A stretch of 64,000 nucleotides of DNA from Metabacillus niabensis (GTDB lineage Bacteria; Bacillota; Bacilli; Bacillales; Bacillaceae): assembly GCF_020524345.1 (NCBI RefSeq), contig NZ_JAIVLH010000007.1:1-64000 (forward strand), in the 5' to 3' direction. This document shows, piece after piece, positions 14,855-23,539 of the stretch. The notes under the pieces are model-generated. The model made no database searches. It saw nothing but the letters and a program-made list of their open reading frames with translations, and had not been told where the DNA came from. Made by a program: the position numbers and the translations under genes. Each line of letters starts with the position of its first letter. Position 1 is the stretch's first letter.

Positions 14855-16636
14855 ATGATGGAGATGTCAAATATTTGGTTCACGCTTTTATCGTGCATTT
14901 TCTTTATGGGCTTAGTAGGTTGGATCTCATATTTAAAAACAAAGGGTGATGTAAGCGATTCCACCGGTTACTTTTTGGCTGGCCGCGGCTTAACAGGTAC
15001 CTTTATTGCCGGATCTTTATTGTTAACGAATTTATCGGCAGAACAGTTAATTGGTCTTAATGGGCAGGCGTATCGAGCGAACTTATCGAATATGGCATGG
15101 GAAGTAACAGCTGGATTCGCTGTTGTCATAATGGCACTCTATTTACTTCCGAAGTACTTAGGTGGTGCTTTTACAACGTTGCCCGGGTTTTTAAGTTCAC
15201 GTTATGATGAAGGGGTTCGTCGTCTTTCTGTGTTATTGTTTATGCTTGGTTATATTTTAGTAACAGTGCCATCTGTTTTATATTCCGGTGCTTTAGCGAT
15301 ATTACAGCTTTTTGATGTACCAGCTATGTTCAATATTTCATATGAGGAGTCCATTTGGTTAATCGTTTGGGTCGTTGGAATTATCGGAGCCGTTTATGCT
15401 ATTTTCGGTGGATTGAAAGCGGTTGCCGTGTCCGATACGATTAATGGGATTGGATTATTAATTATCGGTGTTCTTGTTCCGGTTTTAGGATTTATTACTC
15501 TTGGAGACGGAAGCTTTGCAGAAGGTGTGAAAACAGTTGTTAAGGCTAACCCGGAGAAACTAAATGCAATTGGTTCTAGTACGGATTCGGTACCTTTTGG
15601 AACGATTTTTACTGGAATGATTTTAGCGAATCTATTCTATTGGGGAACAAACCAATATGTTATTCAGCGGACGCTAGGGGCAGCTAGTTTAGCAGAGGGG
15701 CAAAAAGGTGTCCTTTACTCAGGGTTTTTTAAGTTGGCTATTCCGTTTTTTATGATGGTTCCAGGTTTAATTGCTTACCAACTTTATGGTGAAGGAATGA
15801 ACCCGGTTGATTTAGCTTACCCTGCACTAGTAGCAGATGTATTACCATTGTATATGTCAGGATTCTTTTTAGCTGTCTTGCTTGGAGCGGTTTTAAGCTC
15901 GTTCAACTCATTATTAAATTCAGCTGCTACCATGTTTGCATTAGATATTTACAAACCTTTAAAAGAAAGTGCAACAGATCAGGAATTAATTCGTGTTAGT
16001 AAAATTTTTGGAACGATCATTGCGTTAGTATCTTTTTTCATCTCTCCATTGCTTATGAATGCACCTGACGGATTATGGGATTTAATTCGCCGCTTTACAG
16101 GATTTTTCAACATCCCGATTATTACAATTGTTCTAGTAGGCTTGCTTTCTAAGCGTATTCCGGCACTTGCTGCAAAGGTCGTGATCGTATTCCACGTAAT
16201 CACGTATTATATGCTTGTTTGGGGATTAGACCAATTATTTGGGTTCCAGGTATCGATTAACTTTATCTATGTTTATGCAATCTTATTCTGCGTTGAAGTT
16301 GCGATTATGATGGTCATTGGAAAAATGAAGCCGATGAAAGTTCCGTATATCTTTAAGTCAAATGCTCAAGTTAGTCTTGTTCCTTGGAAATATTCGCTAC
16401 TTGTTACCGTTGTGTTATTAACGTTAATCGTCATGACATATGTCGTGTTCTCACCTATAGGGCTGGCTTATGGTGATGAAATCGTTTCTCCACTATTTTG
16501 GCCGGTTATGATATTGGTAACAGCCGTTGCCGTTGTTTTAGGTATTTTTTCAGTGAAAAGTTGGATGAAAAAATACTCCAGCTATCTAACGAATCAACAA
16601 CCAGAAAGTGAAAATAAAGATAAAAAACTTGCGTAA
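14855..16636 (+). CDS. Sodium:solute symporter (SSS family), likely sulfoquinovose importer
   Basis: This 593-aa membrane protein has about 14 transmembrane helices and SSS-family features such as GRGLTG and NLSAEQLIGLNGQ in the first helices. The C-terminal extension is typical of sugar-type (SGLT-like) members. AAGGGAG lies 7 nt before ATG 14855. Its place between the SFT transaldolase genes and the sulfoquinovosidase makes a sulfoquinovose or sulfoquinovosyl-glycerol substrate likely; this comes from context. Confidence 0.88.
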   Translation: MMEMSNIWFTLLSCIFFMGLVGWISYLKTKGDVSDSTGYFLAGRGLTGTFIAGSLLLTNLSAEQLIGLNGQAYRANLSNMAWEVTAGFAVVIMALYLLPKYLGGAFTTLPGFLSSRYDEGVRRLSVLLFMLGYILVTVPSVLYSGALAILQLFDVPAMFNISYEESIWLIVWVVGIIGAVYAIFGGLKAVAVSDTINGIGLLIIGVLVPVLGFITLGDGSFAEGVKTVVKANPEKLNAIGSSTDSVPFGTIFTGMILANLFYWGTNQYVIQRTLGAASLAEGQKGVLYSGFFKLAIPFFMMVPGLIAYQLYGEGMNPVDLAYPALVADVLPLYMSGFFLAVLLGAVLSSFNSLLNSAATMFALDIYKPLKESATDQELIRVSKIFGTIIALVSFFISPLLMNAPDGLWDLIRRFTGFFNIPIITIVLVGLLSKRIPALAAKVVIVFHVITYYMLVWGLDQLFGFQVSINFIYVYAILFCVEVAIMMVIGKMKPMKVPYIFKSNAQVSLVPWKYSLLVTVVLLTLIVMTYVVFSPIGLAYGDEIVSPLFWPVMILVTAVAVVLGIFSVKSWMKKYSSYLTNQQPESENKDKKLA

Positions 16637-16644
16637 TAGAAGTT

Positions 16645-16675
16645 GAGTCTGTCCAGGTTGTCAGACTCTCTTCTA
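16645..16675 (+). promoter_or_regulatory. Intercistronic hairpin between symporter and sulfoquinovosidase genes
   Basis: GAGTCTG pairs with CAGACTC and is followed by a weak TCTTCT tail. It may partly terminate or protect the upstream message. Confidence 0.5.
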
Positions 16676-16710
16676 TGAAACTAGGTTGAAAGAAGGCGAG
16701 AGGATTGAAG

Positions 16711-18750
16711 ATGATCGACATTCATTCAAAAACAGGAATGGAATTAGAAGTACGTGAAGACGGTTTTGAATTAGTGTGGAATGGTGAAACATTAGTAAAG
16801 CATTCATCCACAAAACCTTTTGTTTATGTAGGATATGGAGAAGAAAAAATGGATATGTATCGCGGGAATTTTGATATCCGTGATTATGTCATTGAGAGGA
16901 CAGCCCTCCGATATGCAAAAACACTTGTAAATGAGGATGGAACAGCTTTCCTATCTCTTAGTAGATTTAAAGGAGAAGATCCGACAGTAACATTCTCATT
17001 AAAAGTGGAAGGTAGTCAAGCGGTATTAAGCGTGGTCGAAACCCAAGAACGTGTTAACCGGTTTTGGATTCGTGTTGAAGCGGATCAACATGAAAAAGTA
17101 TATGGGTGTGGTGAACAGCTGTCTCATTTTAATATGAGAGGAAAAAACTTTCCACTTTGGACATCAGAACCAGGTGTTGGCAGAAACAAGAATACCTATG
17201 TTACATGGCAAGCTGATGTGAAGGATAAAGCCGGCGGAGATTATTACAACACAAATTTCCCGCAGCCAACCTATGTTTCAAGCAATAAGTATTATTGTCA
17301 TGTTGACACAACAGCATATGCTGATTTCGATTTTCGCCAAGCTGAATTTCATGAATTACAAGTTTGGGAAGTACCAAAGGAAATTATCTTTGAAGGATCA
17401 TCCTCCTTTCTTAGCTTAGTAGAAAAGATCACAGCGCGCTTTGGACGTCAGCCGGAATTACCAGAATGGACCTATGAAGGAATTTGGCTAGGAATTCAAG
17501 GCGGAACAGATGTTGTAGAAGCAAAACTGGAGAAGGCTCTTGCTAAGGGAGTGAAGGTTGGAGGAGTTTGGTGTCAGGATTGGCAAGGTAAGCGGATCAC
17601 CTCCTTCGGTAAACGATTAATGTGGAACTGGAAATGGAATCCGGAGGAATACCCTAATCTTGATAAGAAAATTCATGAGTGGAAAGAAAAAGGGATCCGA
17701 TTCTTAGGCTATATTAATCCTTATGTAGCAATTGAGGGTGATCTTTATCAAAACGCAAATGAAAAGGGGTATTTAGCATTAAATCAACAAGGTGAAACAT
17801 ACCTTGTAGACTTTGGGGAGTTTTATTGCGGAGTTGTGGACTTTACAAATCCTGAAGCCTTTGAATGGTATAAAAACGTTATAAAAGAAAATATGATTGA
17901 TTTCGGTATTGACGGTTGGATGGCCGACTTTGGCGAGTATTTACCAACAGATGTTGTGCTTCATAATGGAGTGGATGCCAAAATCATGCATAATGCTTGG
18001 CCTGCTCTGTGGGCAAAAGTTAATTATGAGGCAGTTAAAGAAGCAAACAAATTAGGTGAAGCTGTGTACTTTATGCGCGCAGGCTATACAGGGATACAAA
18101 AATATTGCACACTTCTTTGGGGCGGAGACCAAAGTGTAGACTTTTCAATAGATGATGGCTTAGCATCAGTCATACCTGCTGCATTGTCTTCCGGGATGAT
18201 CGGCTGTGGCTTACATCATAGTGATATCGGCGGTTATACCAGCTTACACGGCAATAAGCGTTCAAAGCAATTACTGATGAGATGGGCTGAGATGGGCGCC
18301 TTCACACCAGTCATGAGAACACATGAAGGAAATCGTCCGGATGATTGCTTCCAATATGATGATGATGACGAGTCTCTAGAACATTTAGCAAGAATGACTC
18401 AAATTTATGTGGCATTATCACTCTATACAAGATCACTTGTGAAGGAAAACGCAGAACGCGGGATTCCTGTACAACGCCCGCTATTTATGCACTATGAACA
18501 AGATGAAGAAGCCTACCATATTCAATATCAATATTTATATGGCAGGGACTTACTTGTTGCTCCAGTCCATCAAGAAAATCAAAATGAGTGGAATGTCTAT
18601 TTACCGGAAGATGAATGGGTTCACCTCTGGACCGGGCAGGAATATAAAGGCGGAGATGTGACAGTAGCAGCTCCAATCGGAAAACCACCCGTATTTTATC
18701 GTAAACATTCCGAGTGGATTGAAACATTTCGAAAGATAGCTAATATGTAA
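16711..18750 (+). CDS. sftG: GH31 sulfoquinovosidase
   Basis: This 679-aa GH31 enzyme releases sulfoquinovose from sulfoquinovosyl glycosides such as the headgroup of plant sulfolipid. The nucleophile Asp406 (MADFGEYLPTD) and acid/base Asp473 (WGGDQ) fall one residue from Asp405 and Asp472 of E. coli YihQ. The YihQ sulfonate-binding segment is preserved in GVWCQDWQGKR and GKRLMWNWKWN, which ordinary alpha-glucosidases lack. No signal peptide is seen, so it acts in the cytoplasm after import. I chose ATG 16711 because GAGAGG lies 7 nt upstream; TTG 16705 is too close. Confidence 0.93.
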   Translation: MIDIHSKTGMELEVREDGFELVWNGETLVKHSSTKPFVYVGYGEEKMDMYRGNFDIRDYVIERTALRYAKTLVNEDGTAFLSLSRFKGEDPTVTFSLKVEGSQAVLSVVETQERVNRFWIRVEADQHEKVYGCGEQLSHFNMRGKNFPLWTSEPGVGRNKNTYVTWQADVKDKAGGDYYNTNFPQPTYVSSNKYYCHVDTTAYADFDFRQAEFHELQVWEVPKEIIFEGSSSFLSLVEKITARFGRQPELPEWTYEGIWLGIQGGTDVVEAKLEKALAKGVKVGGVWCQDWQGKRITSFGKRLMWNWKWNPEEYPNLDKKIHEWKEKGIRFLGYINPYVAIEGDLYQNANEKGYLALNQQGETYLVDFGEFYCGVVDFTNPEAFEWYKNVIKENMIDFGIDGWMADFGEYLPTDVVLHNGVDAKIMHNAWPALWAKVNYEAVKEANKLGEAVYFMRAGYTGIQKYCTLLWGGDQSVDFSIDDGLASVIPAALSSGMIGCGLHHSDIGGYTSLHGNKRSKQLLMRWAEMGAFTPVMRTHEGNRPDDCFQYDDDDESLEHLARMTQIYVALSLYTRSLVKENAERGIPVQRPLFMHYEQDEEAYHIQYQYLYGRDLLVAPVHQENQNEWNVYLPEDEWVHLWTGQEYKGGDVTVAAPIGKPPVFYRKHSEWIETFRKIANM

Positions 18751-18758
18751 GAGACGAG

Positions 18759-18789
18759 AAGGTTGTTGAGGATATTCAACAGCCTTTTT
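18759..18789 (+). terminator. Terminator after sftG
   Basis: A stem of AGG-TGTTGA with TTCAACA-CCT and five T residues ends the first SFT transcription unit. Confidence 0.8.
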
Positions 18790-18834
18790 GGTATAGCATT
18801 CCTTCAAATTTTTGTAACACTCACACATAAAATT

Positions 18835-18886
18835 AAGGTAGGTATGTATGATATAATAGTCATGATGATTCGTTAATACCTAACCT
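18835..18886 (+). promoter_or_regulatory. Promoter of the first gntR with a flanking inverted repeat
   Basis: An extended -10 (TGATATAAT, TATAAT at 18852-18857) lies between AAGGTAGGTAT (18835-18845) and ATACCTAACCT (18876-18886). The two are near-perfect inverted copies and share the ATACCTA core with the sftI operator. Autoregulation is likely. Confidence 0.6.
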
Positions 18887-18937
18887 AAATGAGAATAGAT
18901 GAAGTCCGAAAAGTGACAGCGGAAAGGAATGTTAGCA

Positions 18938-19672
18938 GTGGAATTGGAAACCAAAGTAGATCCCAATAAAAATATCGCTCTATACCTTCAAGTTAAGGAT
19001 ATTTTAATTAAGCGCATACAAGAAAAAATATGGGCGCCTAATTCATTGATTCCCACAGAACAAGAATTAATGGAAGAGTTTAATGTGAGCCGAACAACAT
19101 TACGTCAGGCGATAACAATTCTTGTACAGGAAGGTTTATTAGAAAAAAAACAAGGAAAAGGAACGATTGTAAAATCACAGCAATTAACCGGAAACGGACG
19201 ATTAAAGGGGTTTGCTGAGGAAGCAATTGAGAAAGGCTTGACCCCAAAATCAAAATTACTCCGAATCGAATGTAAAAAGGATCTGTATCATGAAAAATCA
19301 CTGTTAGATATCCCTGAAAATGAGGAAGTTTTAGTCATTGAACGGATACGTTTTGCTGATTCAGAACCAATTGCTATAGAACGGACATGCTGGCCTTCAC
19401 ATATTGGGAAGTTATTTGAAAATCAGGATTTAGATCGTGCGAAATTCTATGAAATCTTAGAGGAAAATGGAATTATCTTAAAGCGAGCTAAGGAGAAGAT
19501 CTCAGCAATTAATGCCACATTATATGAAGCAGACTTATTAGGGATTCGAGGCGGTGAAGCACTGTTAGAAACCGAAAAAATCAGCTATGGTCTAGATGAT
19601 CGAGCCATTGAATTCTCTAAAGTGAAGTTTCGCAGTGATAAATACCACTATAATATTGAACTTACTAGATAA
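18938..19672 (+). CDS. GntR-family (HutC/UTRA) regulator of the SFT cluster, copy 1
   Basis: This 244-aa protein has an N-terminal winged-helix GntR domain (SRTTLRQAITILVQEG within about residues 45-65) and a C-terminal UTRA ligand-binding domain (about 95-240). UTRA regulators usually repress sugar genes until a phosphosugar or substrate binds. I chose GTG 18938 because AAAGGA lies 9 nt upstream and the paralogue at 21320 starts in the same way. It lies between two operator-bearing promoters; an SftR-like role is inferred. Confidence 0.9.
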   Translation: MELETKVDPNKNIALYLQVKDILIKRIQEKIWAPNSLIPTEQELMEEFNVSRTTLRQAITILVQEGLLEKKQGKGTIVKSQQLTGNGRLKGFAEEAIEKGLTPKSKLLRIECKKDLYHEKSLLDIPENEEVLVIERIRFADSEPIAIERTCWPSHIGKLFENQDLDRAKFYEILEENGIILKRAKEKISAINATLYEADLLGIRGGEALLETEKISYGLDDRAIEFSKVKFRSDKYHYNIELTR

Positions 19673-19677
19673 AAAGG

Positions 19678-19709
19678 CAGACAGTGAGCAAGTCATTGTC
19701 TGTTTTTTC
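19678..19709 (+). terminator. Terminator after the first gntR gene
   Basis: A CAGACAGTGA/TCATTGTCTG stem (one mismatch) with TTTTTT. Confidence 0.9.
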
Positions 19710-19739
19710 TTGAAAGATTAAAGAAATAAGAAAAAACAC

Positions 19740-19768
19740 TTGAAATATTGTAGACGTTTACATATTAT
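19740..19768 (+). promoter_or_regulatory. Promoter of sftI with a cre site in the spacer
   Basis: TTGAAA (19740-19745) and TATTAT (19763-19768) have a 17-bp spacer. TGTAGACGTTTACA (19749-19762) fills the spacer up to the -10 and matches the CcpA cre consensus at 13 of 14 positions. This mirrors the sftT promoter. Confidence 0.8.
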
Positions 19769-19774
19769 AGAACT

Positions 19775-19806
19775 AAAGATACCTACTTTTATACGAAAGG
19801 TAACTA
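19775..19806 (+). promoter_or_regulatory. Conserved operator block downstream of the sftI promoter
   Basis: AAAGATACCTA (19775-19785) and AAAGGTAACTA (19796-19806) repeat at 21 bp and are followed by TATGAATA, as at sftT. TACCT and AGGTA can also be read as an inverted repeat. Likely bound by the cluster's GntR proteins. Confidence 0.6.
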
Positions 19807-19937
19807 TGAATAGTTTGAAGGAAATTGGAGTTACCATTTGGGAAAATAAAGAATTGTAGTTTTAAAGATAGTGATCTATTTAAATTTATAACGATCAATT
19901 GATGTCGTGAAGCTTGAAAAGAAAAGGAGAATAGTTG

Positions 19938-21278
19938 ATGTCACATGCAGTTGTTTTATATCTTCCTATTGGGAGAAAGACATTCGATTTACAAGCAGCA
20001 GAGACGTATCGCAAGCAAAGTATGAAATGGTTGGAAGAAAGTGGCCACAAAATTGTGGCGCCAAGTGAAATTCTTACTTCAGTAGAAGAGCTTGAACAAT
20101 TTTTGCAAACAAACGCTTCCTCTGAATTTGATATGATCCTTTATCAAAGTGTTACATTTGCAGATGGAGAGTTCATGGTAAAAACGCTTGAGTATGTTAG
20201 GGAACCTGTGATTGTCTGGTCTGTTCGGGAACCAAGTGTAGGTGGACGGTTACGATTAAATTCGTTAACAGGCGGCAATAGCACAAGCAATGTTCTACGC
20301 AACCATCGCCATCCATTTACGTTTGCTTTTGGAAATCCGGATGAGGAAAAGTTACAAACAGAATTGAATCAAAAATTTGATGTGATGCGTGTTTTGAAAT
20401 CGTTGAATCAATTAAAAATGGGTGTTGTTGGCGACTACCCACCAGGATTCTTTTTCTCAGATGCAAATGAAGATGAGTTAAAGGACGCTCTAGGTGTAAC
20501 TCTTCATAAAATGGATCTGCAGGAAGCATTTAAGAAATGTGTGGAGCTTCCTGAGGAGGAATGGATTGGGGAAATCGACCGTGCAGAACAACAGGTTATC
20601 GGCTTAAATCGTGAGGATGAAACCGTTAAAAAGTTCGCTCAGTTCTCAACATACGTAAAAAAACAAATTGAGAAAGAAAACATAAAGTCAATCGCAATGA
20701 GATGTTGGCCAGACTTTTTTAATGATTTAGGTGCAGCACCGTGTTCCGTTCTATCACAGTTGACGGAAGATGGAATGGTCTCTTCATGTGAGTCTGATAT
20801 TCACGGATCGATCTCTATGTATATTTTACAAGAATTAACTAGAGGAGGAGCACCGTATTTAGGGGATTTAGTCCATGTAAATGAGGAGAAAAACTCCGTT
20901 GTTTTTTGGCATTGCGGGGCTGGTGCCTATTCACTTGCACATCCATCTACAGGCGCAACAGCCGGCGTACATCCTAATCGAAAAATTGGATTTGCAATGG
21001 ACTTTGGGTTAAAAGCTGGAGAAGTGACGATTTTCCGAGTCAGCCATACACCTGATGGATACCGACTGCTCGTCATGAAAGGGGAGGCACTCGATGTTGA
21101 ACAACCTTTTACTGGAACTTCAGTCGAGGTAGCTTTAGCAACAGATGTTACGAATACCCTTTATGATCTCATGAACTCAGGGTATGAGCCACATTTTGCG
21201 TTAGTATATGGCGATGTAACAAAACAACTAATTGAGCTTGGTCGTTTGCTTCAGTTAAACACAGATGTATTTATCTAA
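19938..21278 (+). CDS. sftI: Sulfoquinovose isomerase (fucose/arabinose isomerase-like)
   Basis: This 446-aa protein belongs to the L-fucose/L-arabinose isomerase-like superfamily. In SFT sulfoglycolysis such a protein isomerises sulfoquinovose to 6-deoxy-6-sulfofructose, the transaldolase substrate. Candidate metal ligands and active-site acids lie in the C-terminal half, around CWPDFFN (about residue 257), CESDIHGSIS (about 285) and VFWHCGAG (about 325). I chose ATG 19938 because AAAGGAG lies 8 nt upstream. The assignment to sulfoquinovose rests on context. Confidence 0.85.
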   Translation: MSHAVVLYLPIGRKTFDLQAAETYRKQSMKWLEESGHKIVAPSEILTSVEELEQFLQTNASSEFDMILYQSVTFADGEFMVKTLEYVREPVIVWSVREPSVGGRLRLNSLTGGNSTSNVLRNHRHPFTFAFGNPDEEKLQTELNQKFDVMRVLKSLNQLKMGVVGDYPPGFFFSDANEDELKDALGVTLHKMDLQEAFKKCVELPEEEWIGEIDRAEQQVIGLNREDETVKKFAQFSTYVKKQIEKENIKSIAMRCWPDFFNDLGAAPCSVLSQLTEDGMVSSCESDIHGSISMYILQELTRGGAPYLGDLVHVNEEKNSVVFWHCGAGAYSLAHPSTGATAGVHPNRKIGFAMDFGLKAGEVTIFRVSHTPDGYRLLVMKGEALDVEQPFTGTSVEVALATDVTNTLYDLMNSGYEPHFALVYGDVTKQLIELGRLLQLNTDVFI

Positions 21279-21317
21279 AACTTCCCTTTTATCTTTCATA
21301 CTTGAAGGGAGTTTTTC
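21277..21317 (+). terminator. Hairpin after sftI that also covers the SD of the second gntR
   Basis: AACTTCCCTT pairs with AAGGGAGTT (one bulge) and a T-run follows, so it looks like a terminator. Its 3' arm is the AAGGGAG ribosome binding site (21305-21311) of the next gene, so folding would also limit translation. Confidence 0.65.
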
Positions 21318-21319
21318 CA

Positions 21320-22051
21320 GTGGAAAGTAGAAGTAAACCTGTGAAAAGCATTTCACTTTATATTCGAGTGAAAGACACAATTATTCAACAGATTCAAGAA
21401 AAGAAATGGAAACCAAATGCTATGATCCCAACGGAAACTGAACTGATGAAAGAGTTTGATGTCAGCCGAACAACGATACGGCAGGCGATTTCCATTCTCG
21501 TACAAGAGGGCATCTTAGAAAGACAGCAGGGAAAAGGAACCATCGTAAAACCGCAATTATTTGTCGGAAGCTTATCAAAGCTAAAAGGTTTTGCAGAGGA
21601 AGCAAGAGAAAAGGGAGTGGTGCCAAGCTCAAAATTGCTGTTAGTCACAATGAGTAGAGATTTTCCTTATGAAAAGTCGGTCCTTCAGGTGCCGATGGAT
21701 GAGGAGATCTTAGTCATTGAACGCCTGCGCTTTGCAAACCAGGCACCAATAGCGATTGAGCGCTCTTTTTGGCCCAAGAAAATCGGAGAATTATTAGTAT
21801 GCCAGGATTTAAACGACTCAACCTTTTATGAAATATTAGAGGCAAACCATATTTTCTTAAAACATGCAAAAGAAAAAGTTTCAGCAGTAAATGCAACATT
21901 AGTTGAGGCGGACTTACTTGGGATACGAGGAGGTCAGGCCATGCTGAAAATGGAAAGACTCAGCTTCGGTAATGAAGATCAACCAATTGAATTTACCACA
22001 ACAAAGTTCAGCAGTGAAAAATACACATATCATATTGACCTTATGAGATAG
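21320..22051 (+). CDS. GntR-family (HutC/UTRA) regulator of the SFT cluster, copy 2
   Basis: This 243-aa winged-helix plus UTRA regulator is clearly paralogous to the one at 18938: the HTH segments VSRTTIRQAISILVQEG and VSRTTLRQAITILVQEG differ at two positions, and the similarity runs through the UTRA domain. I chose GTG 21320, 8 nt after AAGGGAG. That site is buried in the hairpin after sftI, so its translation is probably restrained. The next gene, SLA dehydrogenase, starts 17 nt downstream. Confidence 0.9.
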   Translation: MESRSKPVKSISLYIRVKDTIIQQIQEKKWKPNAMIPTETELMKEFDVSRTTIRQAISILVQEGILERQQGKGTIVKPQLFVGSLSKLKGFAEEAREKGVVPSSKLLLVTMSRDFPYEKSVLQVPMDEEILVIERLRFANQAPIAIERSFWPKKIGELLVCQDLNDSTFYEILEANHIFLKHAKEKVSAVNATLVEADLLGIRGGQAMLKMERLSFGNEDQPIEFTTTKFSSEKYTYHIDLMR

Positions 22052-22068
22052 AAGAAGGAGTGGGACTA

Positions 22069-23499
22069 GTGACAACAATCACAACAGAACAATATGGATT
22101 ATATATTAATGGACAATGGGAAAAAACAATGGACGTTATGGACGTGTTAAATAAATACAATCAAGAGGTAACAGCAACCATATCCGTAGCTGAAAAAAAA
22201 CATGTCGATGCAGCTGTACAAGGTGCAAAGGAAGCACTAAAGACACCATTTTCACCATATGAACGCTATGAAGTGCTAATGAAAGCTGCTGAACTATTGG
22301 TTGAACGTCGTGACCAATTTGCTCAAGTGCTTGCATTAGAAGTAGGGAAACCAATTCGCGAATCTCGAGGTGAAATCGAGCGTGCCGCCCAAACGTTAGT
22401 GATTTCAGCTGAAGAAGCGAAACGAATCCATGGAGAAGGTGTTCCTGTAGAGTCTGCACCTGGTTCTGAAAATAGAATGGCTTTTACAGTACGAGTTCCA
22501 GTTGGTGTTGTTGCAGCGATTACACCATTTAATGTACCGGTCAATTTAGTTTGTCATAAAATAGGGCCAGCTATTGCTGCCGGAAATAGTGTTGTCTTAA
22601 AGCCGGCGGAGGTAACACCGATTTGTGCACTTATGTTAGCAGAATTAATGGAGGAAGCTGGTCTGCCAAAAGGTCGTTTGCAGCTGTTAACAGGAGACGG
22701 TGCGCAAATCGGTGAATGGTTACTAGAAAACAAGGATGTGAACATGTTTACCTTTACAGGAAGCCCCCGTGTTGGGGAATATATCCGCTCAAAGGCTGGA
22801 TTACGTAAAGTGGCACTAGAATTAGGAAACAATTCAGCAACCGTTGTTCACCATGATGCAAATGTAGAGCAAGCAGCATCACTCATTGCCCAAAAAAGCT
22901 TTAACAATGCCGGGCAGGTTTGTATTTCTGTTCAGCGGGTTTATGTTCATGAAGAAGCGTTTGAAAGCTTTTTACAAGTTTTAAAGGAAAAAACAGAAAC
23001 ACTGGTTGTTGGCGATCCTACGGATGAATCAACAGACATTGGACCGATGATCCGACTTCGTGAAGCGGAGCGTGTAGAAAACTGGGTAAACGAAGCGGTT
23101 GAGCAGGGGGCTGTGATGGCATTAGGCGGAAAGCGTGATGGTGCCTTATACGAGCCAACGATTCTAACAAATGTGAATGATGATATGAAAGTATGTCGAC
23201 AAGAAGTATTTGGTCCGGTTGTTTCTATTGCAACGTATAAAGAGATAGATGAAGTGATCGCGAAAGTAAATGATTCAGATTACGGCTTACAAGCAGGTCT
23301 TTTCACAAATGATTTACAGTTTGCGATGAAGGCGGCACGGGAAATTGAAGTGGGCGGTCTTATTATAAATGATGCTTCTGCCTATCGTGTCGACCACATG
23401 CCATATGGCGGAGTGAAAAACAGCGGCAATGGCAAGGAAGGTCCAAAATATGCGATTGAAGAAATGACAGAGGAACGTATTATTGTTTTAAACTTATAG
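22069..23499 (+). CDS. sftD: Sulfolactaldehyde dehydrogenase (aldehyde dehydrogenase superfamily)
   Basis: This 476-aa NAD(P)-dependent aldehyde dehydrogenase has the catalytic Cys in NNAGQVCISVQR (about residue 285), the general-base Glu in ALELGNNS (about 252) and the cofactor motif TFTGSPRVGE. In this cluster it should oxidise sulfolactaldehyde, the transaldolase product, to 3-sulfolactate. I chose GTG 22069 because AGAAGGAG lies 8 nt upstream; GTG 22060 lies inside that site. The substrate is inferred from context. Confidence 0.88.
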   Translation: MTTITTEQYGLYINGQWEKTMDVMDVLNKYNQEVTATISVAEKKHVDAAVQGAKEALKTPFSPYERYEVLMKAAELLVERRDQFAQVLALEVGKPIRESRGEIERAAQTLVISAEEAKRIHGEGVPVESAPGSENRMAFTVRVPVGVVAAITPFNVPVNLVCHKIGPAIAAGNSVVLKPAEVTPICALMLAELMEEAGLPKGRLQLLTGDGAQIGEWLLENKDVNMFTFTGSPRVGEYIRSKAGLRKVALELGNNSATVVHHDANVEQAASLIAQKSFNNAGQVCISVQRVYVHEEAFESFLQVLKEKTETLVVGDPTDESTDIGPMIRLREAERVENWVNEAVEQGAVMALGGKRDGALYEPTILTNVNDDMKVCRQEVFGPVVSIATYKEIDEVIAKVNDSDYGLQAGLFTNDLQFAMKAAREIEVGGLIINDASAYRVDHMPYGGVKNSGNGKEGPKYAIEEMTEERIIVLNL

Positions 23500-23539
23500 A
23501 ATGAGAAATAACTATATTCATAGGAATGAAGGTGAATGA

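Noticed and set aside
16711-18750. Ordinary alpha-glucosidase or alpha-xylosidase
   Set aside because: The GKR-x-MWNWKWN segment and catalytic spacing match sulfoquinovosidase, and the neighbours are SFT genes.
19938-21278. L-fucose or L-arabinose catabolism gene
   Set aside because: No fucose or arabinose kinase/aldolase genes are near; the surrounding genes complete the sulfoquinovose pathway.
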